Shown here: piece after piece, positions 11,690-23,611 of the stretch
How the letters are laid out: each line of letters opens with the position of its first letter
How positions within the stretch are numbered: the first letter of the stretch is position 1
Assembly (NCBI GenBank): GCA_027422505.1
Contig: JAPQWV010000002.1
Location: forward strand, 21,832,001-21,896,000
Direction of reading: 5' to 3'
DNA: 64,000 nt
Source of the DNA: Craterostigma plantagineum
Lineage: Eukaryota; Streptophyta; Magnoliopsida; Lamiales; Linderniaceae
Translations under genes and position numbers: made by a program
The notes under the pieces: model-generated
The model's database searches: none
The model's input: only the letters and a program-made list of their open reading frames with translations
What the model was told of the DNA's origin: nothing

Positions 11690-12622
11690 GAACAAGGGAT
11701 AGTCTCGTGGGTTACTTTTAACACGATGCCTCTTATTTTGGCAAACCGTCCTGCTTTACTACTGAGAGAAAACTACGCTAAGAAGAGAAGACGCCAAAAT
11801 AATAATAAATTCAACCAAACGTATAAAAAACTCATTCTTACTTTATATATACTAGTACGCTTAGCACACTCAAATGCGTGTGCTATTATATATAAATATA
11901 TATATTTATTTTAATTTAAAATAGTCAATTGAATTTATAATAAATTTGATTATGTACATATAAATAATAAATTAAAAGTATAAGAATTAACTAAATAAAT
12001 ACATATAGTTATGAAAAGCTAGTGGATGATTTTTTAAATTGTATTATTAATTATTTTGTGAATTGACGGATCAAGGGGCTGCTTATAGTCACCTCTGATG
12101 CTTAATAAATAGAATACATAGGAACCAGTTACTTGACCTTTGACAAAGTTTTGGTTAGAAATCGTTAATTTTAATTATTCGAATTAATAGTTTTGGTGAT
12201 TGAACTTAACTTAATCAAATAACAAGTATTGGACAACGGTAAATACAAGACAAAGACTGGAAAGTACAACAAAGCGCCACCATATGAGGAAATCGGATGA
12301 AGTAGATGAATTCCGGTATCACGCCTAAGACCGGACTACCTCGATAACGAACTTGCCACGCTGGACAATTTCATATAGTACAAGAGCGCGCCAAGCTGAA
12401 GGTTTCTGACAAACATCAACTATAAGACTGCTAGCTGGAGCCGGTTGAATTCAAGCCGAGGTGAATAAGGAATGAACACAGAAAAACAACACAGACTGAT
12501 AAAGCAACCAGACATACCCATTTCGGGAATGGTCAATTAATGTTGTGTATGGTACAAGCAGAACTCTCCACAACAGGCTTCAACTTCAAACCCAACGATA
12601 AAGAATTTACTTCACCAACTTT
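11690..12622. other. Intergenic; left flank of the Sirevirus
   Basis: No gene. The last ~500 bp (gttttggtgattgaac near 12190 onward), together with 25915-26400, have the look of a second Sirevirus-type LTR into which the 13-kb element inserted. I cannot define its ends, so this stays a suggestion. Confidence 0.4.
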
Positions 12623-12627
12623 GAAAT

Positions 12628-14270
12628 TGTTGACCTTTTTGGTCGTGCAATGTATTTGAGTTTTGATGATTCCATGAACTTAAGATGAGATAGGCACTAC
12701 AAATTTAGCAATTCGAAATATGTATGTATCATGTGCTTGTATTTGAGTGAATTGCATCTTGACACTGTGATTCCATTGCAACATGATTTATGTGATACCA
12801 CTGTGATTATTGATTCCACCGTCATGATATCATTGTTACTTAATTTTGGAAAGTATGAGTAAATCGAAGGATAAGTGACTTTGATCTTTTTGGAAAATAA
12901 CGTGATTAATGTTTGATGTGCTGTGCTATGCAAATTAGAGTAAGGATTATACATTAATTTGATAAAGGGTAAATATGATATACATGGTAATGATATTACT
13001 GCTGGAATCTGCCTATATATGGAATGAGATCTTCTATATCCTTGAATGTGCTAAGTATGGATATTATATACCAAGGATATAATTGCACGAATGTTATCCG
13101 TTTTTTAAGATATGCTGAAATATGAATTATATGTTACGGATGCATTTAATTCGTGCACTTGTGCTATACATGGAAAGGATATATGCTATACATGGAAAAC
13201 ACGTCATCCACTGGAATATGTCTATCTTTAGGAAGAAATCATGCAGATATCATTGGCAATTGCATCTAAAATGTTAAAGTCAAACGAATTCTTTCCCTGT
13301 GCGAACATGGTATTTATTTGTATGGAAATTCGTGATTTATGTGCTGCATAATTGATAAGATGCTGAGTGGAACCATTTATGGTATCTTCGTAAGTACCAC
13401 AGTGCTAATATGGATAAGATCTGCCTATATGGTAAGGAAAAGGTATTTAAAGTAAGATTTCATGCAAATTAATGAATATGACCGTTGTGATGCTTAGAGC
13501 TTAATTTGGCATGATAATGGAATGATGTGCTGAACTGGTGATTGCGATTGACATTCCATATGAAGTGTGTGACACTAACATGGTTATTTAAGTCAACACT
13601 TCAACATCGGGTGCAAACAACGAACGAACGAACAAACGAACATACACGAGATAGCAAGAAACAGAGATTTGAATTGGAGCGTTTGATTTGCGAATTATTA
13701 CTCTCTGTTTGTGCTTTGTGCTTTCATTTTGCGATTGTTGAGTGCACCCTAAGCTAGAAACTACCATCCCAATCTGAGTGTGAGTGAGCCTCACAAGGAG
13801 ACAAGAGTGAAGCGTGCCTTTCGTGAATGGAGGATTTGAGATCCAGCTGACCTTCGGGAGCGATCTGTTTCCAGTCGGAGAATAGGGATTCTCAGGAAAC
13901 GACGTGGAACGAAACTCCGCGTTAGGCACCCTAGCTGCGTACTAGTGTTCATCTTGGTCTTGGTTGTGTAAAGGCGATCGGTCACGTCTGTAACCAGTTA
14001 TGGTAACATAGTGAATTGATCAAACTCTTGAGGAGCAAACCTCAAGGAGAGGACTAAACCCCACTTGGGGATATAACCTCTATAAATCCAGGTGTTATTT
14101 ACTTTTCTGTTCACGTGCACTCACGAAGATTCACTCGACCAACAGTTAAGGGAATAACCATCATAACATCTTAATCCGCTGCTCTCTTTTAAAAGACACA
14201 TTGGATAAAAGAAGCAAAAAGTTTTTAATTGCCTAATTCACCCACCCTCTTAGGCACATATTTTACTTCA
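12628..14270 (+). repeat. Sirevirus 5' LTR
   Basis: Runs from TGTTGACCTTTTTGG to ..CATATTTTACTTCA. It differs from the 3' LTR by scattered substitutions and a 9-bp length difference (near 13446 here), which shows the copies have diverged since insertion. No coding potential is credible. Confidence 0.92.
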
Positions 14271-14272
14271 AT

Positions 14273-14282
14273 TGGTATCAGA
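14273..14282 (+). other. Primer-binding site (initiator tRNA-Met)
   Basis: TGGTATCAGA starts two bases after the 5' LTR and is complementary to the 3' end of plant initiator tRNA-Met. The next bases (cgggcc) depart from the usual GC extension. Confidence 0.85.
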
Positions 14283-14312
14283 CGGGCCTAACAAGCCTGA
14301 GTAAAAGATCTA

Positions 14313-15909
14313 ATGGCTTCTTTGAGTTTTGATGTGTTTGCAGAAGGTCAGTCTCATACCAGGCCTCCACTGTTCGATGGTACCAACTACGCTATCTGAA
14401 AGAACAGAATGAAAGAGTTCTTAATCGCTGTTGACTACGACATATGGGAAATCGTCACGATTGGATCCTATAGTCCCACTACAAAAAATCGATGGAACCA
14501 GCAAGATCCCTACTGAATACACTCCTGCTGAGAAACAAGGACTCTCTCGAAATGCCAAAGCAAAGACTTTAATCGCATGTGCACTAACGAAAGAAGAGTA
14601 CAACCGCATCAGCTCCTGTGAGACTGCAAAAGATATGTGGGACATGCTACAAGTAACTCATGGCACTTCCAGGGTGGTAAAAGAAAGAATAGCTCTTCTC
14701 ACCCACCAGTATGAGCTGTTCTCTATGGAATCCACTGAGACGATTAACCAAATGTACGCCAGATTCATGGGTATCATCAACCAGATGTTCTCTCTTGGGA
14801 AAAAGGTACCAGAAAGTGAAAAAGTTCGAAAGATTCTGAGATCACTCCAGAGACTGGAATGCCAAAGTGACTGCTATCTATGAGGCCAAAGACCTAGAGA
14901 AACTGACGATTCCAGAACTGATAGGATCTCTTACGTCTTATGAGATGACTCAGACTTCTATCAACGAGATGACACAACCTCGAAATCAGAAGTCCATCGC
15001 TTTCAATGCTGACCAAACTGAAGAAGAATCTGACGAAGGAGAAGAAAGTGAGGAAAGTATGATGCAACAACACCTCTCGGTGCTTCAACTGCAATAAGCC
15101 CGGCCACTTCGCACAGAACTGTCCTCGAGCGAGCAATGACAAGAAACAAAAGAAAGTAAAAGCCATGGTAAACAACTGGGATGATTCCGAGAACGAACAG
15201 TCAGAGGATGACGAGAATCATGCATACATGGCCGACGATGATCAGGTATCATACTCATCAAGTATTGAGAAAATTAATATCTTAAATGAAATCTATGCTA
15301 ACGATCCCGATGAAAGTGCATCTTCGGTGTTTGCTGTAGAGGAGAGCAAAGAAGAGTTATGCGAACTGATTCAAAATGCCTATGGAAAAATAAAGTCTCT
15401 CAGTCAGTGCTTTAGTGAAAGAAATTATGAAGCAAAGAGATAACCTTAGTCAGGAGAAACATCAAGCTGATTTAGAGATTACAAGTCTAAGGAGTGAAGT
15501 AGAAGCTTTGAGGAATGATAAGAGAGCATGTAAATGTGATGTACTAGAAAAATCGAATAAGGAATTGACCAGTAATATCACTGAACTTAGAGTATCCCTA
15601 AGTGAGAAAGAGTGCACTGTTGATAGGTTACTTCAAGGGAAACAAAATCTAGATCTCCTACTAAACATTCCTAGGTTTACTGAAAGATCAGGGATAGGAT
15701 ATTCCAACGTAGAAGAACAGGTAGTTCCAGAGGTTTCAAAAACTAAGTGCTTTACTTATGGAAGAAATGGTCATCATTCTTACAACTGTTTTCTGAAACA
15801 TGCTGACAGGTCTAAATATGTTTGGAAACATAAAAATACCATTGTGACTACACCCATACATGCTAGTGTAGTGGATCATCTGTCGAAAATAATAACTTGT
15901 CACATGTGA
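14313..15909 (+). pseudogene. Sirevirus gag, broken
   Basis: Starts MASLSFDVFAEG at 14313, but the codon after NYAI is TGA where gag proteins usually have Trp. A UBN2-type gag frame follows at 14431-14883 (AKDMWDMLQVTHGTSRVVKE). A shift near 14870 leads to 14867-15097. The zinc knuckle CFNCNKPGHFAQNC lies at 15081-15122 in another frame. An acidic stretch (15165-15443) precedes a heptad-rich coiled coil (15415-15700), characteristic of large Sirevirus gags. A second knuckle-like motif (CFTYGRNGHHSYNC, ~15749) has Tyr in place of the second Cys. Confidence 0.85.
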
Positions 15910-15979
15910 ACAGGAAATTATTTTGCTGCTAATGTCTTAGGACCCAACAGAAATTGGGTACCTCAGAAAAATTCAAATG

Positions 15980-18900
15980 CTTGCAGGTACAGAGAAACAT
16001 ACAAGAAAAAAAGGTGGTATCTTGACAGTGGGTGCTCTCGAAATATGACGGGTGATATCACTAATTTTGTCTCCCTGAAAGCATGCGACGGTGGGTTTGT
16101 ATCATATGCTGATAATACAAAAGCTAAGATAATCGGTATTGGAACAGTAGGCAACACTCTTAATACCACTATAGATGATGTGTGGCTAGTGAAAAATCTT
16201 GAGCACAACTTAATTAGTATAAGTCAACTATGTGATAAGGGTCATTCCATTATTTTTGAAAACAATAAGTGCATAGTTAGGAAAGATGATCAAGTAACCT
16301 TTAGTGCATCTAGACAGGGATATATATTGTATCACGCTCGATGATATCACTAACCAAAATGTTAAGTGCTTAGCTGCCACTCAGGATACCCCATGGCTAT
16401 GGCACCGGCGTCTTGGTCATGCCAACATGGAACTGATATCCCATATCACTGACAAAGACTTAGTGCGTGGAGTTCTGATTGGTAAGTTCTCAAAGGACAG
16501 AACATGTCAAGCATGTCAAATGGGTAACCAGACCAAATCATCCTTTAAGAGTAAGAACACTGTCTCTACATCTAGACTTCTAGAGCTACTTCATCTTGAC
16601 CTTTTTGGTCCCGTTCAAACCATGTCTTTACGAGGTAAGAAATATGCATTTGTGATTGTAGATGACTACTCTAGGTACTCAAGGGTGATATTTCTTGCGC
16701 ATAAGAGTGAGGCTCTAGAAACTTTCATATCACTAGTAAAGAAATTAGAAAATGAGCAGGAACCACTCTATGCAAAATTCGTAGTGACAATGGATTGGAA
16801 TTTGATAGTGGTTCATTCGCATCTTTCTGTGATCAGCATGGTTATACACATAATTTTTCAGCTCCCATTACTCCTCAGCAAAACGGTGTAGTTGAGAGAA
16901 AGAACCTCGAGTACTACAGGAAATGGCAACAATGTTACATGAGTATGATCTCCCTAAGAAATTTTGGGCAGAAGATGTTAGCACAGCTAGTTATGTTTCA
17001 AACCGTGTTTTTCTTAGACCCATTCTGAAAAAGACTCCCTATGAACTTTGGAATGGTACAACACCCAACATAGGATACTTTCGTGTTTTTGGTTGCAAAT
17101 GTTTTGTCTTGAATGATAGGGATAAAAGAGGAAAATTTGACTCAAAGGTGGATGAAGGCATATTCTTAGGATATAGTCTCCATTCTAAGGAATACCGTGT
17201 ATTTAACAAAAGAAAAGAGATTGTACAGGAGTCTATGCATGTAACCTTTGATGAGTTTATAACATCAGGTGCTACTAGTGAGGAAGGTTTAGAAATGTCC
17301 CTTGCAGATTCACAGATACCACAAGTGCCAACTGATGAGTCTCCTCAGGATAAAGATGGTGATCCCACTGCTGAACCAGAACACATTGAAATTCCACCCC
17401 AAAGAAGGTTCAAGCACGCATCCAGCCATCCCACTGATCAAGTCATTGGGAATATCACCTCCGGGATCAAAACAAGAGCCACTGCACGAAACCAATCTTC
17501 AGAGGATTCCCCAAATGCGCTACTATCCTTGGTGGAACCCAGGTCAGTAAATTAAGCACTCACTGAAAACTCATGGGTATCTGCCATGCAGGAAGAACTA
17601 GCTCAGTTTGATAAGAGCCATGTGTGGACACTTGTGGAACGACCTCATGACAAATCTGTCATTGGTACCAAGTGGGTTTTCCGCAACAAGCTCGATGAAA
17701 ATGGTGAGGTTATCCGCAACAAAGCAAGGTTAGTCGCAAAAGGTTATTCCCTAGAATAAGGTATAGATTATGAGGAAACTTTTGCCCTCGTAGCTAGGCT
17801 TGAATCCATCCGCATACTACTTGCCTATGCATGCTTTAAAAGATTCAAGTTATTTCAAATGGACGAAAAAAGCGCTTTCTTAATGGATTATAAATGAAGA
17901 AGTTTACGTCGAACAAGCCCCTGGATTTTTAAATGAGGAATTTCCAGACCATGTTTTCAAATTAAATAAGGCTCTATATGGTTTAAAACAAGCACCAGGG
18001 CATGGTACGAGAGACTTAGTAAATTTCTGATAGATATGGGATTTACTACTGGAACTATTGATAACACGCTATTTATCAAGCATGATCGTGATCACATGTT
18101 ACTGGTACAAATATATGTTGATGATATCATTTCTGGAAGTGCCAATAACCTTCTCTGCGAAGAGTTTTCTAAGTCTATGCAGCTAGAGTTTGAAATGAGT
18201 CTCATGGGCGAGCTAAATTACTTCTTGGGTCTCCAAATCAAGCAACAGTGCAATGGAACCTTCATTTCCCAGACCAAATACACCAAGGAGTTGTTACAAA
18301 AGTTCGGAATGGCTGATTCCAAGGTACTGTCCACTCCTATGCACCAAACAGCTAAGATTGACAGTGACGAATCAGGTACACAAGTAGATCAAACTAAGTA
18401 TCGTGCCATTATAGGTAGTCTACTTTATCTCACTGCAAGTAGGCCAAATATCATGTTTGCTGTTGGTATGTGCTGTAGATATCAATCGAACCCTAAGGAA
18501 TCTCACTTGACTGCTGTTAAACGTATACTTAGATACCTTAAGGGAACCATGAATTTAGGCTTATGGTATGGAACTAGCGAAGAATTTCCTTTAGTAGGGT
18601 ACTCTGATGCTGACTATGCGGGTTGTAGAGATGATAGAAAAAGTACCAGTGGAACTTGCCAATTACTTGGTAATTCCCTTGTAACTTGGTCTAGTATGAA
18701 AAAGAATGCGGTCGCCCTGTCCACAACCGAAGCTGAGTATATGGCTCTAGGAAACTATTGTCAACAACTGTTATGGTTAAGACAAACACTTAGTGATTAC
18801 GGTCTGAGTTATGATGCGATCCCCTATTCTCTGTGATAGTACCAGTGCTATTAGTATCACTAAGTATCCCGTACATCACTCTCGAACTAAGCACATAGAA

Positions 18901-19069
18901 ATAAAGCACCATTTTGTTCGAGATCATGTTCAAAGAGGAAATATTAGCATTGATTTTGTGGGGTACCACAGATCAATTGGCTGATATCTTTACTAAACCT
19001 CTCATAGAAAGTAGATTCTGTTATATCCGTCAGCGTTTGGGAATCTTAGAGCTAATTAAGGAAAGATGA
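15980..19069 (+). pseudogene. Sirevirus pol (first duplicate copy complete to the end)
   Basis: The protease active site reads LDSGCSRNMTGD at 16021-16056. WLWHRRLGHANMEL (~16396) is the GAG-pre-integrase. Integrase has DLFGPVQTMS, VDDYSRYS and TPQQNGVVERKN (~16873), with a frameshift near 16790. RT begins near 17575 (KWVFRNKLDENGE, ~17670), has a YVDDII box at 18114 and runs into RNase H (SDADYAGCRDDRKST, STTEAEYMAL). Breaks: TAA at 17552-17554 and another after YSLE (~17757), a disturbed motif-A region (~17865-17895), and a shift before CDSTSAIS (~18825). GGGG at ~18960 shifts the last part. Polyprotein production is not possible as read. Confidence 0.85.
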
Positions 19070-19920
19070 TCCCCTCCTTCAGCCTATAATCTCACAGCCT
19101 TATATAGATGATATAATTCGGTGGAAATCTCAAATTAGGAAATAAAGTCTCTGATTCCCTCAATTATTTTCAAAATAAATTCTCGATTTAAGAGCCAAAA
19201 TCTTTTCCTTTCTCACACGAATTCTTTCGAATTTTAAATCATCATATCCCATCAACCATCTATATCTATCTACCTCTCTCTATCAATTACTTCATCTTCC
19301 GCCCCTCATTCTTCTCTCTGAAAACCCTAAAACAATGGTGAGAACGGCCGGATCTAAGCAAGTCGACGCAGGCTTAAATGCTGGGAAGAAGCGAAAAGAA
19401 CCACCACCAAAGGAATCACCATCCCCCACTTCATCTCCTCCTTCAAGAACCACCCGACCGAAAATTAAGCCCTCAACGAAACCCTCAAAGTCCTCAAAAA
19501 TCATCCAAGAAAGCCAAAATCGTTCACAACGATCCTTCTCCTAAGCCTTCACCCTCTCCTGATCACACCCCTGTTCGTGAAACCATTCCCCATGCCTCTC
19601 AAGTTCGTGAGTCTACTCCGCAGTCACCTCCTGCTCGTGAACCCTCTCCAGCACGCCCTACTCGTGAACCTTCTCGAGCACCATCACCAGTTCGTGAACC
19701 AACTCCTCAACCATCTCTTGCTCGTAATCCTAGTCCACCTAAGCAGAACACCCCACCTAAGGAACCTTCAGTCTCTAAGGAAGGACATTCCAGTGAAGAC
19801 GAGACAGAGACAGATATCTCTAAAGCAACCTTTGACGTCAACAAGCCCAATGAGATCCCCTTCGAAGTAAAATTTCTAGATCCCACTGCTGAAGATAACT
19901 TCCAGAATCTGCTGAATCGT
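17228..19920 (+). repeat. Tandem duplication, unit 1 (2.69 kb)
   Basis: Direct repeat of 19921-22609. It starts GGAGTCTATGCATGTAACC in the integrase/RT linker and ends ..CTGCTGAATCGT in the extra ORF. Differences from unit 2 are few and mostly one-base homopolymer length changes. Confidence 0.95.
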
Positions 19921-19944
19921 GGAGTCTATGCATGTAACCTTTGA
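19335..19944 (+). pseudogene. Extra Sirevirus ORF, first copy, cut by the duplication joint
   Basis: ATG at 19335 begins MVRTAGSKQVDAGLNAGKK, followed by a basic and proline-rich segment. A run of five A near 19496 (four in the second copy) shifts the frame. The other frame (19378-19944) continues through the R-E-P repeats to LLNR at the joint (19920), then reads seven foreign residues and stops. It therefore lacks the entire globular domain kept in the second copy. Confidence 0.8.
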
Positions 19945-21757
19945 TGAGTTTATAACATCAGGTGCTACTAGTGAGGAAGGTTTAGAAATGTCCCTTGCAG
20001 ATTCACAGATACCACAAGTGCCAACTGATGAGTCTCCTCAGGATAAAGATGGTGATCCCACTGCTGAACCAGAACACATTGAAATTCCACCCCAAAGAAG
20101 GTTCAAGCACGCATCCAGCCATCCCACTGATCAAGTCATTGGGAATATCACCTCCGGGATCAAAACAAGAGCCACTGCACGAAACCAATCTTCAGAGGAT
20201 TCCCCAAATGCGCTACTATCCTTGGTGGAACCCAGGTCAGTAAATTAAGCACTCACTGAAAACTCATGGGTATCTGCCATGCAGGAAGAACTAGCTCAGT
20301 TTGATAAGAGCCATGTGTGGACACTTGTGGAACGACCTCATGACAAATCTGTCATTGGTACCAAGTGGGTTTTCCGCAACAAGCTCGATGAAAATGGTGA
20401 GGTTATCCGCAACAAAGCAAGGTTAGTCGCAAAAGGTTATTCCCTAGAATAAGGTATAGATTATGAGGAACTTTTGCCCTCGTAGCTAGGCTTGAATCCA
20501 TCCGCATACTACTTGCCTATGCATGCTTTAAAAGATTCAAGTTATTTCAAATGGACGAAAAAAGCGCTTTCTTAATGGATTATAAATGAAGAAGTTTACG
20601 TCGAACAAGCCCCTGGATTTTAAATGAGGAATTTCCAGACCATGTTTTCAAATTAAATAAGGCTCTATATGGTTTAAAACAAGCACCAGGGCATGGTACG
20701 AGAGACTTAGTAAATTTCTGATAGATATGGGATTTACTACTGGAACTATTGATAACACGCTATTTATCAAGCATGATCGTGATCACATGTTACTGGTACA
20801 AATATATGTTGATGATATCATTTCTGGAGTGCCAATAACCTTCTCTGCGAAGAGTTTTCTAAGTCTATGCAGCTAGAGTTTGAAATGAGTCTCATGGGCG
20901 AGCTAAATTACTTCTTGGGTCTCCAAATCAAGCAACAGTGCAATGGAACCTTCATTTCCCAGACCAAATACACCAAGGAGTTGTTACAAAAGTTCGGAAT
21001 GGCTGATTCCAAGGTACTGTCCACTCCTATGCACCAAACAGCTAAGATTGACAGTGACGAATCAGGTACACAAGTAGATCAAACTAAGTATCGTGCCATT
21101 ATAGGTAGTCTACTTTATCTCACTGCAAGTAGGCCAAATATCATGTTTGCTGTTGGTATGTGCTGTAGATATCAATCGAACCCTAAGGAATCTCACTTGA
21201 CTGCTGTTAAACGTATACTTAGATACCTTAAGGGAACCATGAATTTAGGCTTATGGTATGGAACTAGCGAAGAATTTCCTTTAGTAGGGTACTCTGATGC
21301 TGACTATGCGGGTTGTAGAGATGATAGAAAAGTACCAGTGGAACTTGCCAATTACTTGGTAATTCCCTTGTAACTTGGTCTAGTATGAAAAAGAATGCGG
21401 TCGCCCTGTCCACAACCGAAGCTGAGTATATGGCTCTAGGAAACTATTGTCAACAACTGTTATGGTTAAGACAAACACTTAGTGATTACGGTCTGAGTTA
21501 TGATGCGATCCCCTATTCTCTGTGATAGTACCAGTGCTATTAGTATCACTAAGTATCCCGTACATCACTCTCGAACTAAGCACATAGAAATAAAGCACCA
21601 TTTTGTTCGAGATCATGTTCAAAGAGGAAATATTAGCATTGATTTTGTGGGTACCACAGATCAATTGGCTGATATCTTTACTAAACCTCTCATAGAAAGT
21701 AGATTCTGTTATATCCGTCAGCGTTTGGGAATCTTAGAGCTAATTAAGGAAAGATGA
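19921..21757 (+). pseudogene. Second copy of Sirevirus RT-RNase H
   Basis: Carries the same stops as the first copy (TAA after RSVN, TAA after YSLE, the break before CDSTSAIS). It differs in homopolymers: one A fewer at ~20470, one T fewer at ~20620, one A fewer at ~20826, one A fewer at ~21330 (breaking RNase H after DDRK) and one G fewer at ~21650. The last change keeps the closing block FVGTTDQLADIFTKPL in frame, unlike copy 1. It starts mid-linker, with no protease or integrase upstream of its own. Confidence 0.85.
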
Positions 21758-22609
21758 TCCCCTCCTTCAGCCTATAATCTCACAGCCTTATATAGATGAT
21801 ATAATTCGGTGGAAATCTCAAATTAGGAAATAAAGTCTCTGATTCCCTCAATTATTTTCAAAATAAATTCTCGATTTAAGAGCCAAAATCTTTTCCTTTC
21901 TCACACGAATTCTTTCGAATTTTAAATCATCATATCCCATCAACCATCTATATCTATCTACCTCTCTCTATCAATTACTTCATCTTCCGCCCCTCATTCT
22001 TCTCTCTGAAAACCCTAAAACAATGGTGAGAACGGCCGGATCTAAGCAAGTCGACGCAGGCTTAAATGCTGGGAAGAAGCGAAAAGAACCACCACCAAAG
22101 GAATCACCATCCCCCACTTCATCTCCTCCTTCAAGAAACCACCCGACCGAAAATTAAGCCCTCAGCAAAACCCTCAAAGTCCTCAAAATCATCCAAGAAA
22201 GCCAAAATCGTTCACAACGATCCTTCTCCTAAGCCTTCACCCTCTCCTGATCACACCCCTGTTCGTGAAACCATTCCCCATGCCTCTCAAGTTCGTGAGT
22301 CTACTCCGCAGTCACCTCCTGCTCGTGAACCCTCTCCAGCACGCCCTACTCGTGAACCTTCTCGAGCACCATCACCAGTTCGTGAACCAACTCCTCAACC
22401 ATCTCTTGCTCGTAATCCTAGTCCACCTAAGCAGAACACCCCACCTAAGGAACCTTCAGTCTCTAAGGAAGGACATTCCAGTGAAGACGAGACAGAGACA
22501 GATATCTCTAAAGCAACCTTTGACGTCAACAAGCCCAATGAGATCCCCTTCGAAGTAAAATTTCTAGATCCCACTGCTGAAGATAACTTCCAGAATCTGC
22601 TGAATCGTG
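19921..22609 (+). repeat. Tandem duplication, unit 2 (2.69 kb)
   Basis: Begins directly at the joint and reproduces unit 1 nearly base for base. It contains a second RT, RNase H and start of the extra ORF. The joint shares only a G or two with the parent sequences, so there was no long homology at the break. Confidence 0.95.
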
Positions 22610-23611
22610 ATATCGCTAGGGGCCGTGGAATCCTGTTTGATGATATCCCTTCCTGTACTGCGTTTACGTGGTTAGTTAGATTTGGGTTGGAGAAATTTCT
22701 TAGTATCAATAGGACCGACTACCCTGAAGCTGTGAAGCTCTTTTATTCCAACCTAGACTATGAAGAAACAGATTCTGACATTGTGATAACCTCCTATGTT
22801 CTAGGTAAGAAAATCGAGTGGAACTGTGAGAAGCTTAATCAGATGCTTGGGGTGAGTAACACTAGGATTAGGCACTTCAGTATGGGTGAGTGGTGTGAGT
22901 CTGATGAGTTCAGTCTATCTGAGTGCACTAGAGCCCTGTGGAACAGTAATAGGAGACCTAAGTTTGCTGAAGGGGTAGCTCTTAAGAAACTGGGGATAGA
23001 TCACTATATTCTTCACAAAGTTCTGAACATGACCCTATGGAGCGCTATGATTGGTAGCGACGGACATTCCACCAATATGAATGCTATGAGCACCTTCGCC
23101 GTCTTCATGATCTCTAAGAACAGAAAGTTCAATCTAGCCTATGCTCTGATGAAGTATATGATCTATGCTTTTGAAAGCCCTGAGAAGCTGCTTCCCTATG
23201 GGATGATTATGTCCCACCTGTTCGAACTCGAAGGAGTTCAGCTGCCACCTATCTGGGAGAACACTGCACAGCACGCAGTCGACCTCAAGACCCTCAATGG
23301 GAATCTACTATGAGAAGCAGGCGGGTTGGTTCAATGCCCAGAACAAGAAGGAAATCATGAGCTCTCTGAAAAAGAAGTTCGTTGGTAAGGGCAAGGCCAA
23401 GGTTGTTGAACTGACTGAGAGTGATGAGGAACCTGCTGAAGAAGATCAAGATGATGATGTGATCACAGAAATCCGCACTGATATCGCTGCCATCTTCAAG
23501 AAGGTTGGCAAGCTCAAGCACCAGAACAGTGAAATCCTTCACAAGCTGTCCAAGCTTGGGAAGAAACTGAAGAAACGCGCTTCGTCTGACAGCGAGTCTG
23601 ATAGCGTTTAG
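22023..23611 (+). pseudogene. Sirevirus extra ORF ('env-like' position), nearly intact
   Basis: This ORF lies between RNase H and the 3' LTR, where Sireviruses carry an additional gene often called env-like. From ATG 22023 the first part matches copy 1; an extra A near 22135 shifts it into a 415-codon frame (22066-23313). A proline-rich region repeats short R-E-P/S units (PVRETIP, PPAREPSP, PTREPS, PVREPTP). A ~200-residue globular region (FLDPTAEDNFQNLL to LPPIWENTAQHAVD) follows. From memory it resembles the plant transposon-associated domain family, unverified. A shift near 23297 leads to an acidic, coiled-coil tail (23297-23611). I see no signal peptide or membrane segment, so an envelope role is unsupported. 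Confidence 0.7.

Noticed and set aside
19577..19870. His/Leu-rich 97-codon frame (also at 22265-22558)
   Set aside because: It is the shifted-frame shadow of the proline-rich R-E-P region of the extra Sirevirus ORF.
22023..23611. A true envelope gene for the Sirevirus
   Set aside because: I see no signal peptide, transmembrane helix or fusion-like segment; only position suggests the env label.
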